A stretch of 53,579 nt of DNA, taken from assembly GCA_025964695.1 (NCBI GenBank), contig JAOPYK010000283.1, positions 1 through 53,579 of the forward strand, written 5' to 3'. Below the pieces are notes generated by a model that was given only the letters and a program-made list of their open reading frames with translations, had not been told where the DNA came from and searched no databases. This document shows positions 1-12,878 of this stretch, piece after piece. Source of the stretch: Streptosporangiaceae bacterium (GTDB lineage: Bacteria; Actinomycetota; Actinomycetes; Streptosporangiales; Streptosporangiaceae). The translations under genes and the position numbers were made by a program. Position 1 is the first letter of the stretch. Each line of letters begins with the position of its first letter.

Positions 1-134
1 CAGCGTCCTGCATCCCGTACCGGGCTACAACCCCATCCTCCCACAGACCACACACTGCCCAGTCCACAAGAATCCGAAGCCAACCCCAGGGCCGTCCGCC
101 TCACAGCGTTCCGCATCCCCTCGGGGCATGAGGA

Positions 135-163
135 ACATTACGGTGATCGGGGAACAGCGTCAA
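135..163 (-). promoter_or_regulatory. Strong sigma-70-type promoter reading leftwards
   Basis: On the minus strand TTGACG (163-158) is followed by a 17-base spacer and TAATGT (140-135), a near-consensus housekeeping promoter and one of the best in the window. The predicted start, 6-7 bases past the -10 box, falls at about 128-129. This is the A of an ATG (129-127) opening a 34-codon frame, so either a leaderless small mRNA or an untranslated RNA leader is possible. The target lies beyond the left edge. Confidence 0.6.
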
Positions 164-279
164 ATCGGCTCCGAAGGCGCTGAAAGCGCTGCCCAGCAGG
201 CTTTTATCGCTCCTGGGCCACCGCAATTCGCTGGAATTTGTGTCGTGGATCTCCCGAATGTTTCCCCGGACATGACGAA

Positions 280-339
280 GGCCCTTTCCACCGTCCGGAA
301 CGCGTCACGAGAAGCGCCATCACGAGAGTGAAAAGGGCC
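280..339 (-). terminator. Long-looped inverted repeat after tyrS
   Basis: Bases 280-291 pair with 328-339 (12 bases, one mismatch) around a 36-base loop. It starts about 36 bases past the tyrS stop on the transcribed strand. The loop is long for an intrinsic terminator and there is no U run, so it may instead be a processing or leader structure. Confidence 0.35.
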
Positions 340-375
340 CGAGTCGCCTGTCCAGCAGACCGGCAGACGGGTGAA

Positions 376-1638
376 TCAGGCGACCTCCACGCCGCCGAGG
401 TTCCGCTTGCCGCGCCGTAGCACCAGGAACCGGCCGTGCACCAGATCCGCCGCGGCCGGCACCGCGTCCTCAGCGGTCACCTTCACGTTGTTGACGTAGG
501 CCCCGCCCTGGGCGATGGCCCGCCGCGCCTCCGACTTGCTCTTGCAGAGCCCGGTGGCCGTGAGCAGGTCCACGACGGTGGGAAGGTCACCGGGTGGCAC
601 GGTGGTTCTGGGGACCTCGGCCAGTGCGGCCGCCAGTGTCCGTTCGTCCAGCTCCTTGAGCTCGCCCTGCCCGAACAGGGCCCGGGAGGCCGCGACGACC
701 CGTTCGGTCTCCTGCGCGCCGTGCACCAGCGTGGTGAGTTCGTCGGCGAGCGCACGCTGACCGGCCCGGGCGGCCGGGTGGTCGACGGCCTCCTTCTCGA
801 GTGCCTCGATCTCCTCGCGGGTGCGGAAACTGAAGGTCCGCAGCAGCTTGCCGACCTCGCCGTCTTCGACGTTGAACCAGTACTGGAAGAACGCGTATGG
901 CGAGGTCAGCTCCGGGTCCAGCCAGATGGCCCCGCCCGCGGTCTTGCCGTATTTGGTGCCGTCGGGCTTGGTGAGCAGCTGGGTCGACAGCGCGTGGACG
1001 TGGTGGCCGGTCACCCGCCGGATGAGATCCACCCCCGAGGTGAGGTTGCCCCACTGGTCGCTGCCCCCGGTCTGCAGCGCGCAGCCGTACCGCCGGTGCA
1101 GTTCGAGGTAGTCCATCCCCTGCAGCAGCTGGTAGCTGAACTCGGTGTAGCTGATGCCTGTCTCGAGCCGGGACGCCACCACATCCTTGGCCAGCATCCG
1201 GTTGATCGGGAAGTGCTTGCCGATGTCCCGCAGGAAGTCGATGACCGACATCGGCCCGGTCCAGTCAAGGTTGTTCACCACCCGGGCCGCGAAAGGCCCC
1301 TCGAAGGACAGGAAGCGCGACACCTGGGTCTTGATCCGTTCGACCCAGCCGGCGACGACCTCGGCGGAGTTGAGCTGGCGCTCCGACGCCCGGCCGCTGG
1401 GGTCGCCGATCAGCCCGGTGGCACCTCCGACCAGCGCGAGGGGCAGATTCCCGGCGTCCTGCAGCCGCCGCATGGTGAGCAGCTGGACGAGATTGCCGAC
1501 GTGCAGCGACGGGGCGGTCGGGTCGAATCCGCAGTAGTAGGTGACCGGTCCCTCGGCCAGCGCCGAACGCAGCGCCTCCTCGTCCGTGGTGTCGGCCAGC
1601 AGCCCCCGCCACTGCAGCTCATCGACGATGTCGGTCAC
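376..1638 (-). CDS. tyrS: Tyrosyl-tRNA synthetase
   Basis: Charges tRNA-Tyr with tyrosine in the cytoplasm. It is a class I synthetase of 420 residues, normal for the bacterial TyrRS family. The HIGH-type motif is HVGN at about 46-49, the KMSKS-equivalent loop is KYGKT at about 229-233, and an S4 RNA-binding domain occupies the C terminus from about residue 355. I chose the GTG at 1638 because GAGGAA lies six bases upstream and the protein then begins MTDIVDEL, as I recall for actinobacterial homologues. An in-frame ATG at 1659 is the alternative. It is the last gene of a minus-strand series behind the arginine operon. No T-box leader is visible. Confidence 0.96.
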   Translation of the reverse strand: MTDIVDELQWRGLLADTTDEEALRSALAEGPVTYYCGFDPTAPSLHVGNLVQLLTMRRLQDAGNLPLALVGGATGLIGDPSGRASERQLNSAEVVAGWVERIKTQVSRFLSFEGPFAARVVNNLDWTGPMSVIDFLRDIGKHFPINRMLAKDVVASRLETGISYTEFSYQLLQGMDYLELHRRYGCALQTGGSDQWGNLTSGVDLIRRVTGHHVHALSTQLLTKPDGTKYGKTAGGAIWLDPELTSPYAFFQYWFNVEDGEVGKLLRTFSFRTREEIEALEKEAVDHPAARAGQRALADELTTLVHGAQETERVVAASRALFGQGELKELDERTLAAALAEVPRTTVPPGDLPTVVDLLTATGLCKSKSEARRAIAQGGAYVNNVKVTAEDAVPAAADLVHGRFLVLRRGKRNLGGVEVA

Positions 1639-1684
1639 GTGATCTTCCTCGTTCCTCATGCTGTGCTGACCTTCTCAGAGTGCC

Positions 1685-1732
1685 TGATCGGCTGCCGATC
1701 ACGGTAACGCTCCAGAGCCGTCCCGTCGGCTC
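1685..1732 (-). terminator. Paired hairpins between the glycosylase gene and tyrS
   Basis: Two hairpins lie close together. TGATCGGC (1685-1692) pairs perfectly with GCCGATCA (1694-1701), with the inner bases forming the real loop. GAGCCG (1715-1720) pairs with CGGCTC (1727-1732) and overlaps the glycosylase stop codon. No U run follows, as is common in actinobacteria. Confidence 0.45.
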
Positions 1733-2348
1733 AGATCGCCACGCGGCGTTTGGGGGCGTGTGCCCGGTAGGGCGACACACTGGGCTCGCCGTCGATCCAG
1801 AACCGCCAGGGAATGTCCTTGGCGCTGCTCACCCCGGTGCGGGGGCCCCGGCGGACCGAGGAGGGCCCGGGCGGTGAACCGGTCAGGATCCGCAGCGGGC
1901 CGTCGGAGCACACGTCCGCGCCATCGAGCTCACGGTCGATGGCCAGCGCCTGGCAGAGCCGGGCCGGTCCCCGCGCCAGATCCCGCACCGCCGAGCGGGG
2001 CCGCCGCTCGTGGGCCAGTTCGAGGCCGGTCGTCACCTCGCCCGCCCGCAGCAGGATCCCGGCGGACGTTCCCTCGGGGCCGCAGACCAGGTTGACGCAG
2101 AAGTGCATGCCGTAGGTGAAGTACACGTACGCGTGTCCGGGCGGCCCGAACATCACCGCGTTGCGAGCCGTACGGCCGCGGAAGGCGTGTGAGGCGGGGT
2201 CGAGCGGCCCGGCGTAGGCCTCCACCTCGGTGAGCCGCACCGCCACCTCGCCGCCGGGAGTCGTCCTCGACAGCACACGGCCCAGCAGCGCGGGCGCCAC
2301 CTCGTCAACCGGCCGATCGAAGAACTCCCGGTCCAGGAGATCACTCAC
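1731..2348 (-). CDS. DNA-3-methyladenine glycosylase, AAG/MPG family
   Basis: Base-excision repair enzyme that removes alkylated purines such as 3-methyladenine by cutting the N-glycosidic bond. The 205-residue protein has the family core EVEAY at about 41-45, in which Glu43 matches the human catalytic Glu125. A downstream His (about 54) and the segment with [10 protein letters not shown] (about 77-86) also fit the AAG fold. I start at GTG 2348 because GGAGGA sits six bases upstream. The ATG at 2354 would touch that site directly and is less likely. The gene sits between the argH terminator and tyrS, with its own hairpins after the stop, so it may be a separate unit. Confidence 0.9.
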   Translation of the reverse strand: MSDLLDREFFDRPVDEVAPALLGRVLSRTTPGGEVAVRLTEVEAYAGPLDPASHAFRGRTARNAVMFGPPGHAYVYFTYGMHFCVNLVCGPEGTSAGILLRAGEVTTGLELAHERRPRSAVRDLARGPARLCQALAIDRELDGADVCSDGPLRILTGSPPGPSSVRRGPRTGVSSAKDIPWRFWIDGEPSVSPYRAHAPKRRVAI

Positions 2349-2372
2349 GCGCATTCCTCCATGCGACGGTGG

Positions 2373-2404
2373 CGCCCTCACGCTACCGGGATGGCATGAG
2401 GGCG
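2373..2404 (-). terminator. Terminator of the arginine operon
   Basis: CGCCCTCA (2373-2380) pairs perfectly with TGAGGGCG (2397-2404) across a 16-base loop, 25 bases past the argH stop on the transcribed strand and before the glycosylase start. There is no U tract. Confidence 0.55.
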
Positions 2405-2429
2405 TCCCCGCGGTTCCACAACGAACGGT

Positions 2430-3842
2430 TCAGGCGTCGGCGGCCCAGCCGGCGTGGTCATTGGCCAGCGCGCGCAGGCTGTCGATCTGCTCCTGGACGC
2501 GTTCCGGCGCGGTGCCACCATATGCCTTGCGCGAGGCGATCGCGCCGGGCACGTTGAGGACCTCCCGCACGTCGGGGGTCAGGTGCGGGGAGACCTTGGC
2601 CAGTTCGTCGTCGGTGAGGTCGTCGAAGTCCTTGTCGTTGACCTGGCACCAGACGACCAGGTGGCCCACCACCTCGTGGGCGTCGCGGAAGGCGACCCCA
2701 CGGCGGACCAGCAGCTCGGCCAGGTCGGTGGCGAGGGCGAACCCCTGCGGAGCGAGCGCTTCGAGCCGCTCGGTGTTCACCCGCATGGTGGCGATCAGGC
2801 CGGAGACCGCCGGCAACACCAGCAGCAGGGTCTCGACGGCGTCGAAGGCGCCTTCCTTGTCCTCCTGCAGATCCCGGTTGTAGGTCAGCGGCAGGCCTTT
2901 GAGGGTGGTGAGCAGGGCCACCAGGTGACCGATCAGCCGGCCCGACTTGCCCCGGGCGAGCTCGGCCACGTCGGGGTTCTTCTTCTGCGGCATGATCGAC
3001 GACCCGGTGGCATAGGTGTCGTCCATCTCGATCCAGCGGAACTCCGTCGAGGCCCAGAGCACGACCTCCTCGCCCAGGCGGGACAGGTGCACACCGATCA
3101 GCGCGGCCACGAAGAGGAATTCCGCGGCGAAGTCACGGTCGCTGACCGCGTCCATCGAGTTGGGCGCGGCCGCGTCGAAGCCCAGCTCAGCGGCGACCGC
3201 CTGAGGGTCCAGCGGCAGCGACGATCCGGCGAGGGCGCCCGAGCCGAGCGGGGACACCGAGGCGCGGCGGTCCCAGTCCCGCAGCCGGGAGACGTCTCGC
3301 GACAGCGCGTGGACGTGCGCGAGCAACTGGTGGGAGAACAGCACCGGCTGGGCGTGCTGGAGATGCGTCATGCCGGGGCAGGCGACCCCCAGATTGGCCT
3401 CGGCCTGTCCGATCAGGGCCGTCTCCAGCTCCACCAGCCGGGACACCATCTGCCGTACATGGTCTCGCAGGTAGAGCCGCAGGTCGGTGGCCACCTGGTC
3501 GTTGCGGCTGCGGCCGGCGCGCAGCTTGCCGCCCAGCGCGCCCAGCCGCTCCAGCAGGCCCCGCTCGAGCGCGGTGTGCACGTCCTCGTCCGCCACGGTG
3601 GGCCGGAACTCACCGGACTTGCAGGCCCGCTCGAGGTCGTCGAGGGCGCCCAGCATCCTGGTCAGTTCGTCGTCGGTGAGCAGGCCCGCGCGGTTGAGCA
3701 CGCGGGCGTGGGCACGGGAGCCCAGCAGGTCGTAGGGGGCGAGCCGCCAGTCGAACTGCACGCTGACCGACAAGCGCGCCAGAGCATCTGATGGGCCGCC
3801 CTCGAACCTGCCACCCCACAGCCGCGTCGGTGCCTTGGTCAC
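2430..3842 (-). CDS. argH: Argininosuccinate lyase
   Basis: Last step of arginine synthesis: splits argininosuccinate into arginine and fumarate. At 470 residues it matches the fumarase/aspartase superfamily member ArgH. The signature GSSIMPQKKNPD spans about 280-291 and contains the mobile-loop catalytic serine. The helix with MTHLQHAQP (about 158-166) carries the general-acid/base histidine region. It starts at GTG 3842 with GGAG six to seven bases upstream. It follows argG by 146 bases that contain a compound hairpin, and a good terminator follows its stop. Feedback through ArgR is likely for the cluster but no operator is seen directly upstream. Confidence 0.97.
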   Translation of the reverse strand: MTKAPTRLWGGRFEGGPSDALARLSVSVQFDWRLAPYDLLGSRAHARVLNRAGLLTDDELTRMLGALDDLERACKSGEFRPTVADEDVHTALERGLLERLGALGGKLRAGRSRNDQVATDLRLYLRDHVRQMVSRLVELETALIGQAEANLGVACPGMTHLQHAQPVLFSHQLLAHVHALSRDVSRLRDWDRRASVSPLGSGALAGSSLPLDPQAVAAELGFDAAAPNSMDAVSDRDFAAEFLFVAALIGVHLSRLGEEVVLWASTEFRWIEMDDTYATGSSIMPQKKNPDVAELARGKSGRLIGHLVALLTTLKGLPLTYNRDLQEDKEGAFDAVETLLLVLPAVSGLIATMRVNTERLEALAPQGFALATDLAELLVRRGVAFRDAHEVVGHLVVWCQVNDKDFDDLTDDELAKVSPHLTPDVREVLNVPGAIASRKAYGGTAPERVQEQIDSLRALANDHAGWAADA

Positions 3843-3938
3843 TCTTCTCCTCGTTCCTACGATCCACGTTCGTTTCTACGCCATGGACGCCGGCATTTGC
3901 AGCCGTTCCGCCGGTACCGGCCACGCCTCGCGGCCCGT

Positions 3939-3974
3939 GATCATGTGACCGCCGGTCGGGGCGACCGCATGATC
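3939..3974 (-). terminator. Compound hairpin between argG and argH
   Basis: Outer arms GATCATG (3939-3945) and CATGATC (3968-3974) pair perfectly, and GGTCG (3954-3958) pairs with CGACC (3962-3966) inside. It lies 15 bases past the argG stop. As argH is the next gene of the same pathway, it may attenuate or set the argG:argH ratio rather than end transcription. Confidence 0.45.
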
Positions 3975-3988
3975 GACCGGCAGGCGGA

Positions 3989-5188
3989 TCAGGCCTGGCC
4001 GCGGTCGCGCTTGGCCGCGATCTTGCTCGGCAGGCCCCACAGCTCGACGAAGCCCTTGGCCAGGCTCTGGTCGAACGTGTCACCGGTGTCGTACGTCGCA
4101 AGATCGTAGTCGTACAGGGACGCGGCGCTGCGCCGACCCGTCACGACGGCACGGCCGCCGTGCAGGGTCAACCGGATCTCCCCGGAGACGTGCTGCTGGG
4201 ATTCGGCGATGAAGGCGTCCAGCGACGCCTTGAGCGGCGAGAACCACAGGCCGTCGTAGACCAGCTCGCCCCACCGCTGGTCGACGGAGCGCTTGAACCG
4301 GGCCAGGTCCCGCTCGACGGTGACGTTCTCCAGCTCCTGATGCGCGGCGATCAACGCGATCGCCGCCGGCGCCTCGTACACCTCGCGCGACTTGATCCCG
4401 ACGAGCCGGTCCTCGACCATGTCGAGCCGGCCGACGCCCTGGGCGCCGGCCCGGGTGTTGAGCTCGGCGATGATCTGGTACGGGGTGAGCGCGCGGCCGT
4501 CCAGGGCGGTCGGCACGCCCTGGGCGAAGGTGATCACGACCTCGTCGGCCTCACGGGGCGCGGCCGGGTCGGCGGTGTAGGCGTAGAGGTCCTCGATCGG
4601 GGCGTTCCAGATGTCCTCCAGGAAGCCGGTCTCGACGGCGCGTCCCCACAGGTTCTGGTCGATGGAGTAGGGCGACTTGGCCGACACGTCGATCGGCAGG
4701 CCCTTCTCGTCGGCGTAGGCGATCGCCTTGTCCCGGGTCCACGCGAAGTCGCGGGCCGGGGCGATCACTTTGAGCTCCGGGTTGAGCGCCGCCAGGCCGG
4801 CCTCGAACCGCACCTGATCGTTGCCCTTGCCGGTGCAGCCGTGGGAGACGACGGTCCCGCCATACTCCTTGGCGGCGGCGGCCAGGTGCCGGACGATCAG
4901 CGGCCGCGACAGTGCCGAGACCAGCGGATACCGGTCCATGTAAAGGGCGTTGGCCCGGAGCGCCGGCACGCAGAAGTCGGCGGCGAACTCCTCCCGTGCG
5001 TCCACGACCACGGCCTCCGCGGCCCCGCAGGCCAGGGCGCGCGTGCGGATGACCTCGAGGTCCTCACCGTCCTGGCCCACGTCGAGGGCGACCGCGATGA
5101 TGTCGGCGCCGGTCTGCTCGGCCAGGAACGGGATCGCCACGGAGGTGTCGAGACCTCCGGAATAGGCGAGAACGACACGCTCGCTCAT
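3989..5188 (-). CDS. argG: Argininosuccinate synthase
   Basis: Joins citrulline and aspartate with ATP to give argininosuccinate, AMP and pyrophosphate. It has 399 residues, the usual length. The N-terminal PP-loop AYSGGLDTS (8-16) binds ATP. The ATG at 5188 has AGGAGA about eight bases upstream. It lies 64 bases after argR and is followed by argH, so it belongs to the argCJBDFR-GH cluster. A TGAAT half-site lies about 30 bases upstream of the start, but I cannot show that it is an ArgR site. Confidence 0.97.
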   Translation of the reverse strand: MSERVVLAYSGGLDTSVAIPFLAEQTGADIIAVALDVGQDGEDLEVIRTRALACGAAEAVVVDAREEFAADFCVPALRANALYMDRYPLVSALSRPLIVRHLAAAAKEYGGTVVSHGCTGKGNDQVRFEAGLAALNPELKVIAPARDFAWTRDKAIAYADEKGLPIDVSAKSPYSIDQNLWGRAVETGFLEDIWNAPIEDLYAYTADPAAPREADEVVITFAQGVPTALDGRALTPYQIIAELNTRAGAQGVGRLDMVEDRLVGIKSREVYEAPAAIALIAAHQELENVTVERDLARFKRSVDQRWGELVYDGLWFSPLKASLDAFIAESQQHVSGEIRLTLHGGRAVVTGRRSAASLYDYDLATYDTGDTFDQSLAKGFVELWGLPSKIAAKRDRGQA

Positions 5189-5252
5189 GATATTTCTCCT
5201 GTGCTCTTCAGGTCTGGATTCATTACGGGTCCGAAGGCGGGGGCGTGAGCCC

Positions 5253-7898
<2,646 letters not shown>

Positions 7899-7902
<4 letters not shown>

Positions 7903-8770
7903 GACGGCACCACCATGGTCCCGATCCCCTCGTCGGTGAAGATCTCCAGCAGCAGGGAGTGCGGCTGGCGGCCGTCCAGGACGTGCGCCTGCGGGACCCC
8001 GCCGCGGACCGCCTGCAGGCAGGCCTCCATCTTCGGCACCATGCCCGCGGACAGGTCCGGCAGCAGCCCGGCCAGCTCGTCGCTGTTCAGGTGGGCGATG
8101 ACCTCGTCGCTGTCCGGCCAGTCGGCGTAGAGGCCCTCGACATCGGTGAGCACGATCAGCTTGGACGCGTCCAGCGCGACGGCCAGCGCCGCCGCGGCGG
8201 TGTCGGCGTTGACGTTGTAGATCTCGCCGTCGTCGCTGCGGGCGATGCTGGAGATGACCGGGACCCGCCCGTCGGCGACCAGGCTCCGCACCGCGCCGAC
8301 CTCGACCTCGACGATCTCGCCGACCTGGCCGATGTCGACCGGCTCGCCGTCGACGAGGGCGCTCTTGCGCTCGGCGGTGAACAGGTTGGCGTCCTCTCCG
8401 GACATGCCGACCGCGAACGCGCCATGCCGGTTGATCAGGCCGACGACGTCCCGGTTGACCTGGCCGACGAGCACCATCCGGACGACCTCCATGGCCTCCG
8501 GCGTGGTCACCCGCAGACCGGCGGTGAAGTGCGACTCGATGCCGTGCAGCTCCAGGGCCGCGTTGATCTGCGGCCCCCCGCCGTGCACGATCACCGGGCG
8601 CAGCCCGGCGTACCGCAGGAACACGATGTCCTCGGCGAACGCGTGCCGCAGGGCCTCGTCGGCCATGGCGTGGCCGCCGTACTTGATGACGACGGTCCTG
8701 CCGTGGAAGCGCTCAAGCCAGGGCAGCGCCTCGATCAGGATGGCGGCCTTGGACAGTGCGTGGGTGCGGT

Positions 8771-8774
<4 letters not shown>
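7899..8774 (-). CDS. argB: Acetylglutamate kinase
   Basis: Phosphorylates N-acetylglutamate, usually the arginine-inhibited step of the pathway. The 291-residue amino-acid-kinase-fold protein has KYGGHAM (31-37) for phosphate binding and VHGGGPQI (63-70) for the substrate. The N-terminal extension before KYGG is the type found in arginine-sensitive hexameric enzymes, so feedback inhibition is likely (inference). The ATG at 8774 overlaps the argJ stop by four bases. A longer frame upstream only reads through argJ in another phase. Confidence 0.95.
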
Positions 8775-11021
<2,247 letters not shown>

Positions 11022-11119
11022 GAGTTGCCTGGGCGCTCTCACTATGCGGACAAGACAGATGGGCGACATCATGCAACCCTCAGGAGGGATCGGGTGTCCT
11101 TGGCAGCGAGAGGGGGGCG

Positions 11120-11641
11120 ATGCCGGTGGCGGAGGAGCCACACCTCTTCGAAGATTTCATCGCGAACCGGCTGCCTGCGCTCTACCGGTACGCCTATGTC
11201 CTGACCGGCAACCAGCACGATGCGGAGGACCTCGTCCAGGAGGCCCTCACTCGCACGGGCGCCGCGTGGGGCAGGGTCCGGCGCAAGGACGATCCGGAGG
11301 GATATGTGCGGACCACGATGGCGAGGATCATGGCCAACCGGTGGCGGAGGCCCCGGCTGGAGCACCTCGTCGCCCGGCCGCCCGAGGAGCCGGTGGAGGA
11401 CCGTGAGCTGTACCGCCTGTCGGAGACCGACGGCCTGGACTCCGCGCTGGCCGGGCTTCCCCCGCGGATGCGGGCCGTGCTGGTGCTGCGTTACTACGAG
11501 CAGCTGACCGAAGAGGAGACCGCTCGGGTCCTCGGCTGTTCCCGGGGGACGGTCAAGAGCCAGGCCTCCCGCGCGCTGGCCAAGCTGCGGGTGACGATGG
11601 TGCCGGCCGACCACGCACTGCAGGAGGGCCGCCATGCGTGA
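11120..11641 (+). CDS. SigE-family RNA polymerase sigma factor (small ECF type)
   Basis: A 173-residue sigma factor with only regions 2 and 4. Region 2 includes DAEDLVQEA (34-42) and the -10-reading helices to about 80. Region 4 ends in the helix-turn-helix YEQLTEEETARVLGCSRGTV (about 126-145). This pattern is typical of the SigE-type subfamily of actinobacteria. The ATG at 11120 follows a GAGAGGGGGG purine run. The stop overlaps the next gene by 8 bases, so the two are co-translated. It diverges from argC with about 170 bases between. The next gene is the natural candidate for its membrane-bound regulator. Confidence 0.88.
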   Translation: MPVAEEPHLFEDFIANRLPALYRYAYVLTGNQHDAEDLVQEALTRTGAAWGRVRRKDDPEGYVRTTMARIMANRWRRPRLEHLVARPPEEPVEDRELYRLSETDGLDSALAGLPPRMRAVLVLRYYEQLTEEETARVLGCSRGTVKSQASRALAKLRVTMVPADHALQEGRHA

Positions 11642-12839
11642 ACTCGAACGCGAGATCGCGGAGCGGCTGCGGGCCCAGGCCGGCACCGGTCCGCCGCCGC
11701 CGGATCTGGCGGCACGCATCCTGCACGGCGTCTCGGTGCGCCGTCGCCGCCGCCGGGCCGCCGAGGCCACCGCCGTGACGCTCGCGGTGGTCGCGGCCAT
11801 CGGCCTGCCCGCCTACGTCTCGGCCGACCGGCAGCACACACACCCGGCCGGCGCGGCGCCGCTCGCCCCCCATACCACCGCTCCCGGCCGAAATTCCGGC
11901 CTGCAGCCCACGTCCGTCACCATGACGCCCGATGACGAGGAGATCCCCCGGCAGCTGCCCGGCGGCTGGCTGCTGTCGGCGTACGGGGTCGGCTCCGACG
12001 GCGGGCTGCTCGGGGTGGGGGTGAAGTACGGCGCGAAGGGGGTCCAGCAGGAGGACGGCCGGCTCTGGCGGATCTCCAACGGCGACACGGCTCCCGCCCC
12101 GATCGCGGACCCGGCCGGGCTGTGGACCGCGGCCTCCGGAGACGGGATCGTCGTGTGGCCGGAGCACCGGGACGCCCAGCACGACTTCCAGCTGCTGTGC
12201 CGCAGCGGCGGCACCGCCCGGCAGATGGGCGCCGGCGGCGTGGCCGGGGACTCCGGCGGCTTCCACGTGGATCGCGACGTCATCGTGTGGACCGACGAGA
12301 GCCGCCGCACGGTCTGGACGGCCAAGGGATGCGCCGGTTCGCCGCGGGCGATCGACACGGCCGGATACGCCGTGGCGTTCTCCTACCCCTACGCCTACGT
12401 CGTGGACACCACCGCGCCCGGGCGGATCCGCAAGGTCGACGTCGGCACCGGGGCCGTGGTCACCCGTACCCTGCCGAGCGCGGTGACCCAGGACGCCACC
12501 GTGCTGTTCGCGGCCGGCCCGCGGACGCTGTCCTACAGCGACGGCCACGGGCTGGTCGTGATCGACACCGGGACGTGGAGGCCGCACACCGTGTCCACCC
12601 GGCTGCCGCACAGCAAGGGCATCAACGGCGAGCAGACGATCCTCACCGCGGGCGACGACGCGGTCGTCTACTCGACCCGGCCGCTGGACGGCGACCCGGA
12701 AACCGACGGGGCCGTCGTCTACCGCACGACCGGTCAGGCCAAGCTCAGCACGCTCGCGGGCGAGGCCTACACCAAGGGCAAGTGGCTGGTGTGGCGAGAC
12801 CACGACGTCTACCGGCGGCAGCAGCTCTCCCCGCCGTGA
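11634..12839 (+). CDS. Membrane-anchored protein of unknown function, possible regulator of the adjacent sigma factor
   Basis: 401 residues: a short charged cytoplasmic N terminus (1-42, ending in a run of arginines), one membrane segment (about 43-63) and a large external domain of about 330 residues. The outer part has repeated short strands with WR, YS and GD turns, like a beta-propeller. No zinc-type anti-sigma motif (HxxxCxxC) is seen. The start overlaps the sigma gene, a common arrangement for SigE-type sigma factors and membrane partners. The role of anti-sigma or signal receptor is inference from context only. A hairpin shared with the convergent pheT follows the stop. Confidence 0.7.
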   Translation: MRELEREIAERLRAQAGTGPPPPDLAARILHGVSVRRRRRRAAEATAVTLAVVAAIGLPAYVSADRQHTHPAGAAPLAPHTTAPGRNSGLQPTSVTMTPDDEEIPRQLPGGWLLSAYGVGSDGGLLGVGVKYGAKGVQQEDGRLWRISNGDTAPAPIADPAGLWTAASGDGIVVWPEHRDAQHDFQLLCRSGGTARQMGAGGVAGDSGGFHVDRDVIVWTDESRRTVWTAKGCAGSPRAIDTAGYAVAFSYPYAYVVDTTAPGRIRKVDVGTGAVVTRTLPSAVTQDATVLFAAGPRTLSYSDGHGLVVIDTGTWRPHTVSTRLPHSKGINGEQTILTAGDDAVVYSTRPLDGDPETDGAVVYRTTGQAKLSTLAGEAYTKGKWLVWRDHDVYRRQQLSPP

Positions 12840-12862
12840 GCGCGCGTCCGGCGGGCGCTCAC
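12836..12862. terminator. Bidirectional hairpin between convergent genes
   Basis: GTGAGCGC (12836-12843) pairs perfectly with GCGCTCAC (12855-12862) around an 11-base loop. It overlaps the stop codon of the plus-strand gene and lies 17 bases past the pheT stop, so it can serve both strands. No U tract. Confidence 0.55.
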
Positions 12863-12878
12863 GGCGGGGAACGGGCGG

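Larger units (their letters stand above)
1..375. other. Non-coding flank downstream of tyrS
   Basis: No frame here has the length, start site or codon bias of a gene, and the DNA is less GC-rich than the coding DNA beside it. Read on the minus strand it runs on from the tyrS stop, first through a long-looped inverted repeat (280-339) and then into a strong promoter (135-163) pointing out of the window. In some actinobacteria an argH-tyrS block is followed by an rRNA operon, so this could be an rRNA leader. That is inference from synteny; no rRNA sequence is visible. Confidence 0.5.

Noticed and set aside
1639-1730. T-box leader for tyrS
   Set aside because: No room for a T-box and no conserved antiterminator core; the space holds two simple hairpins.
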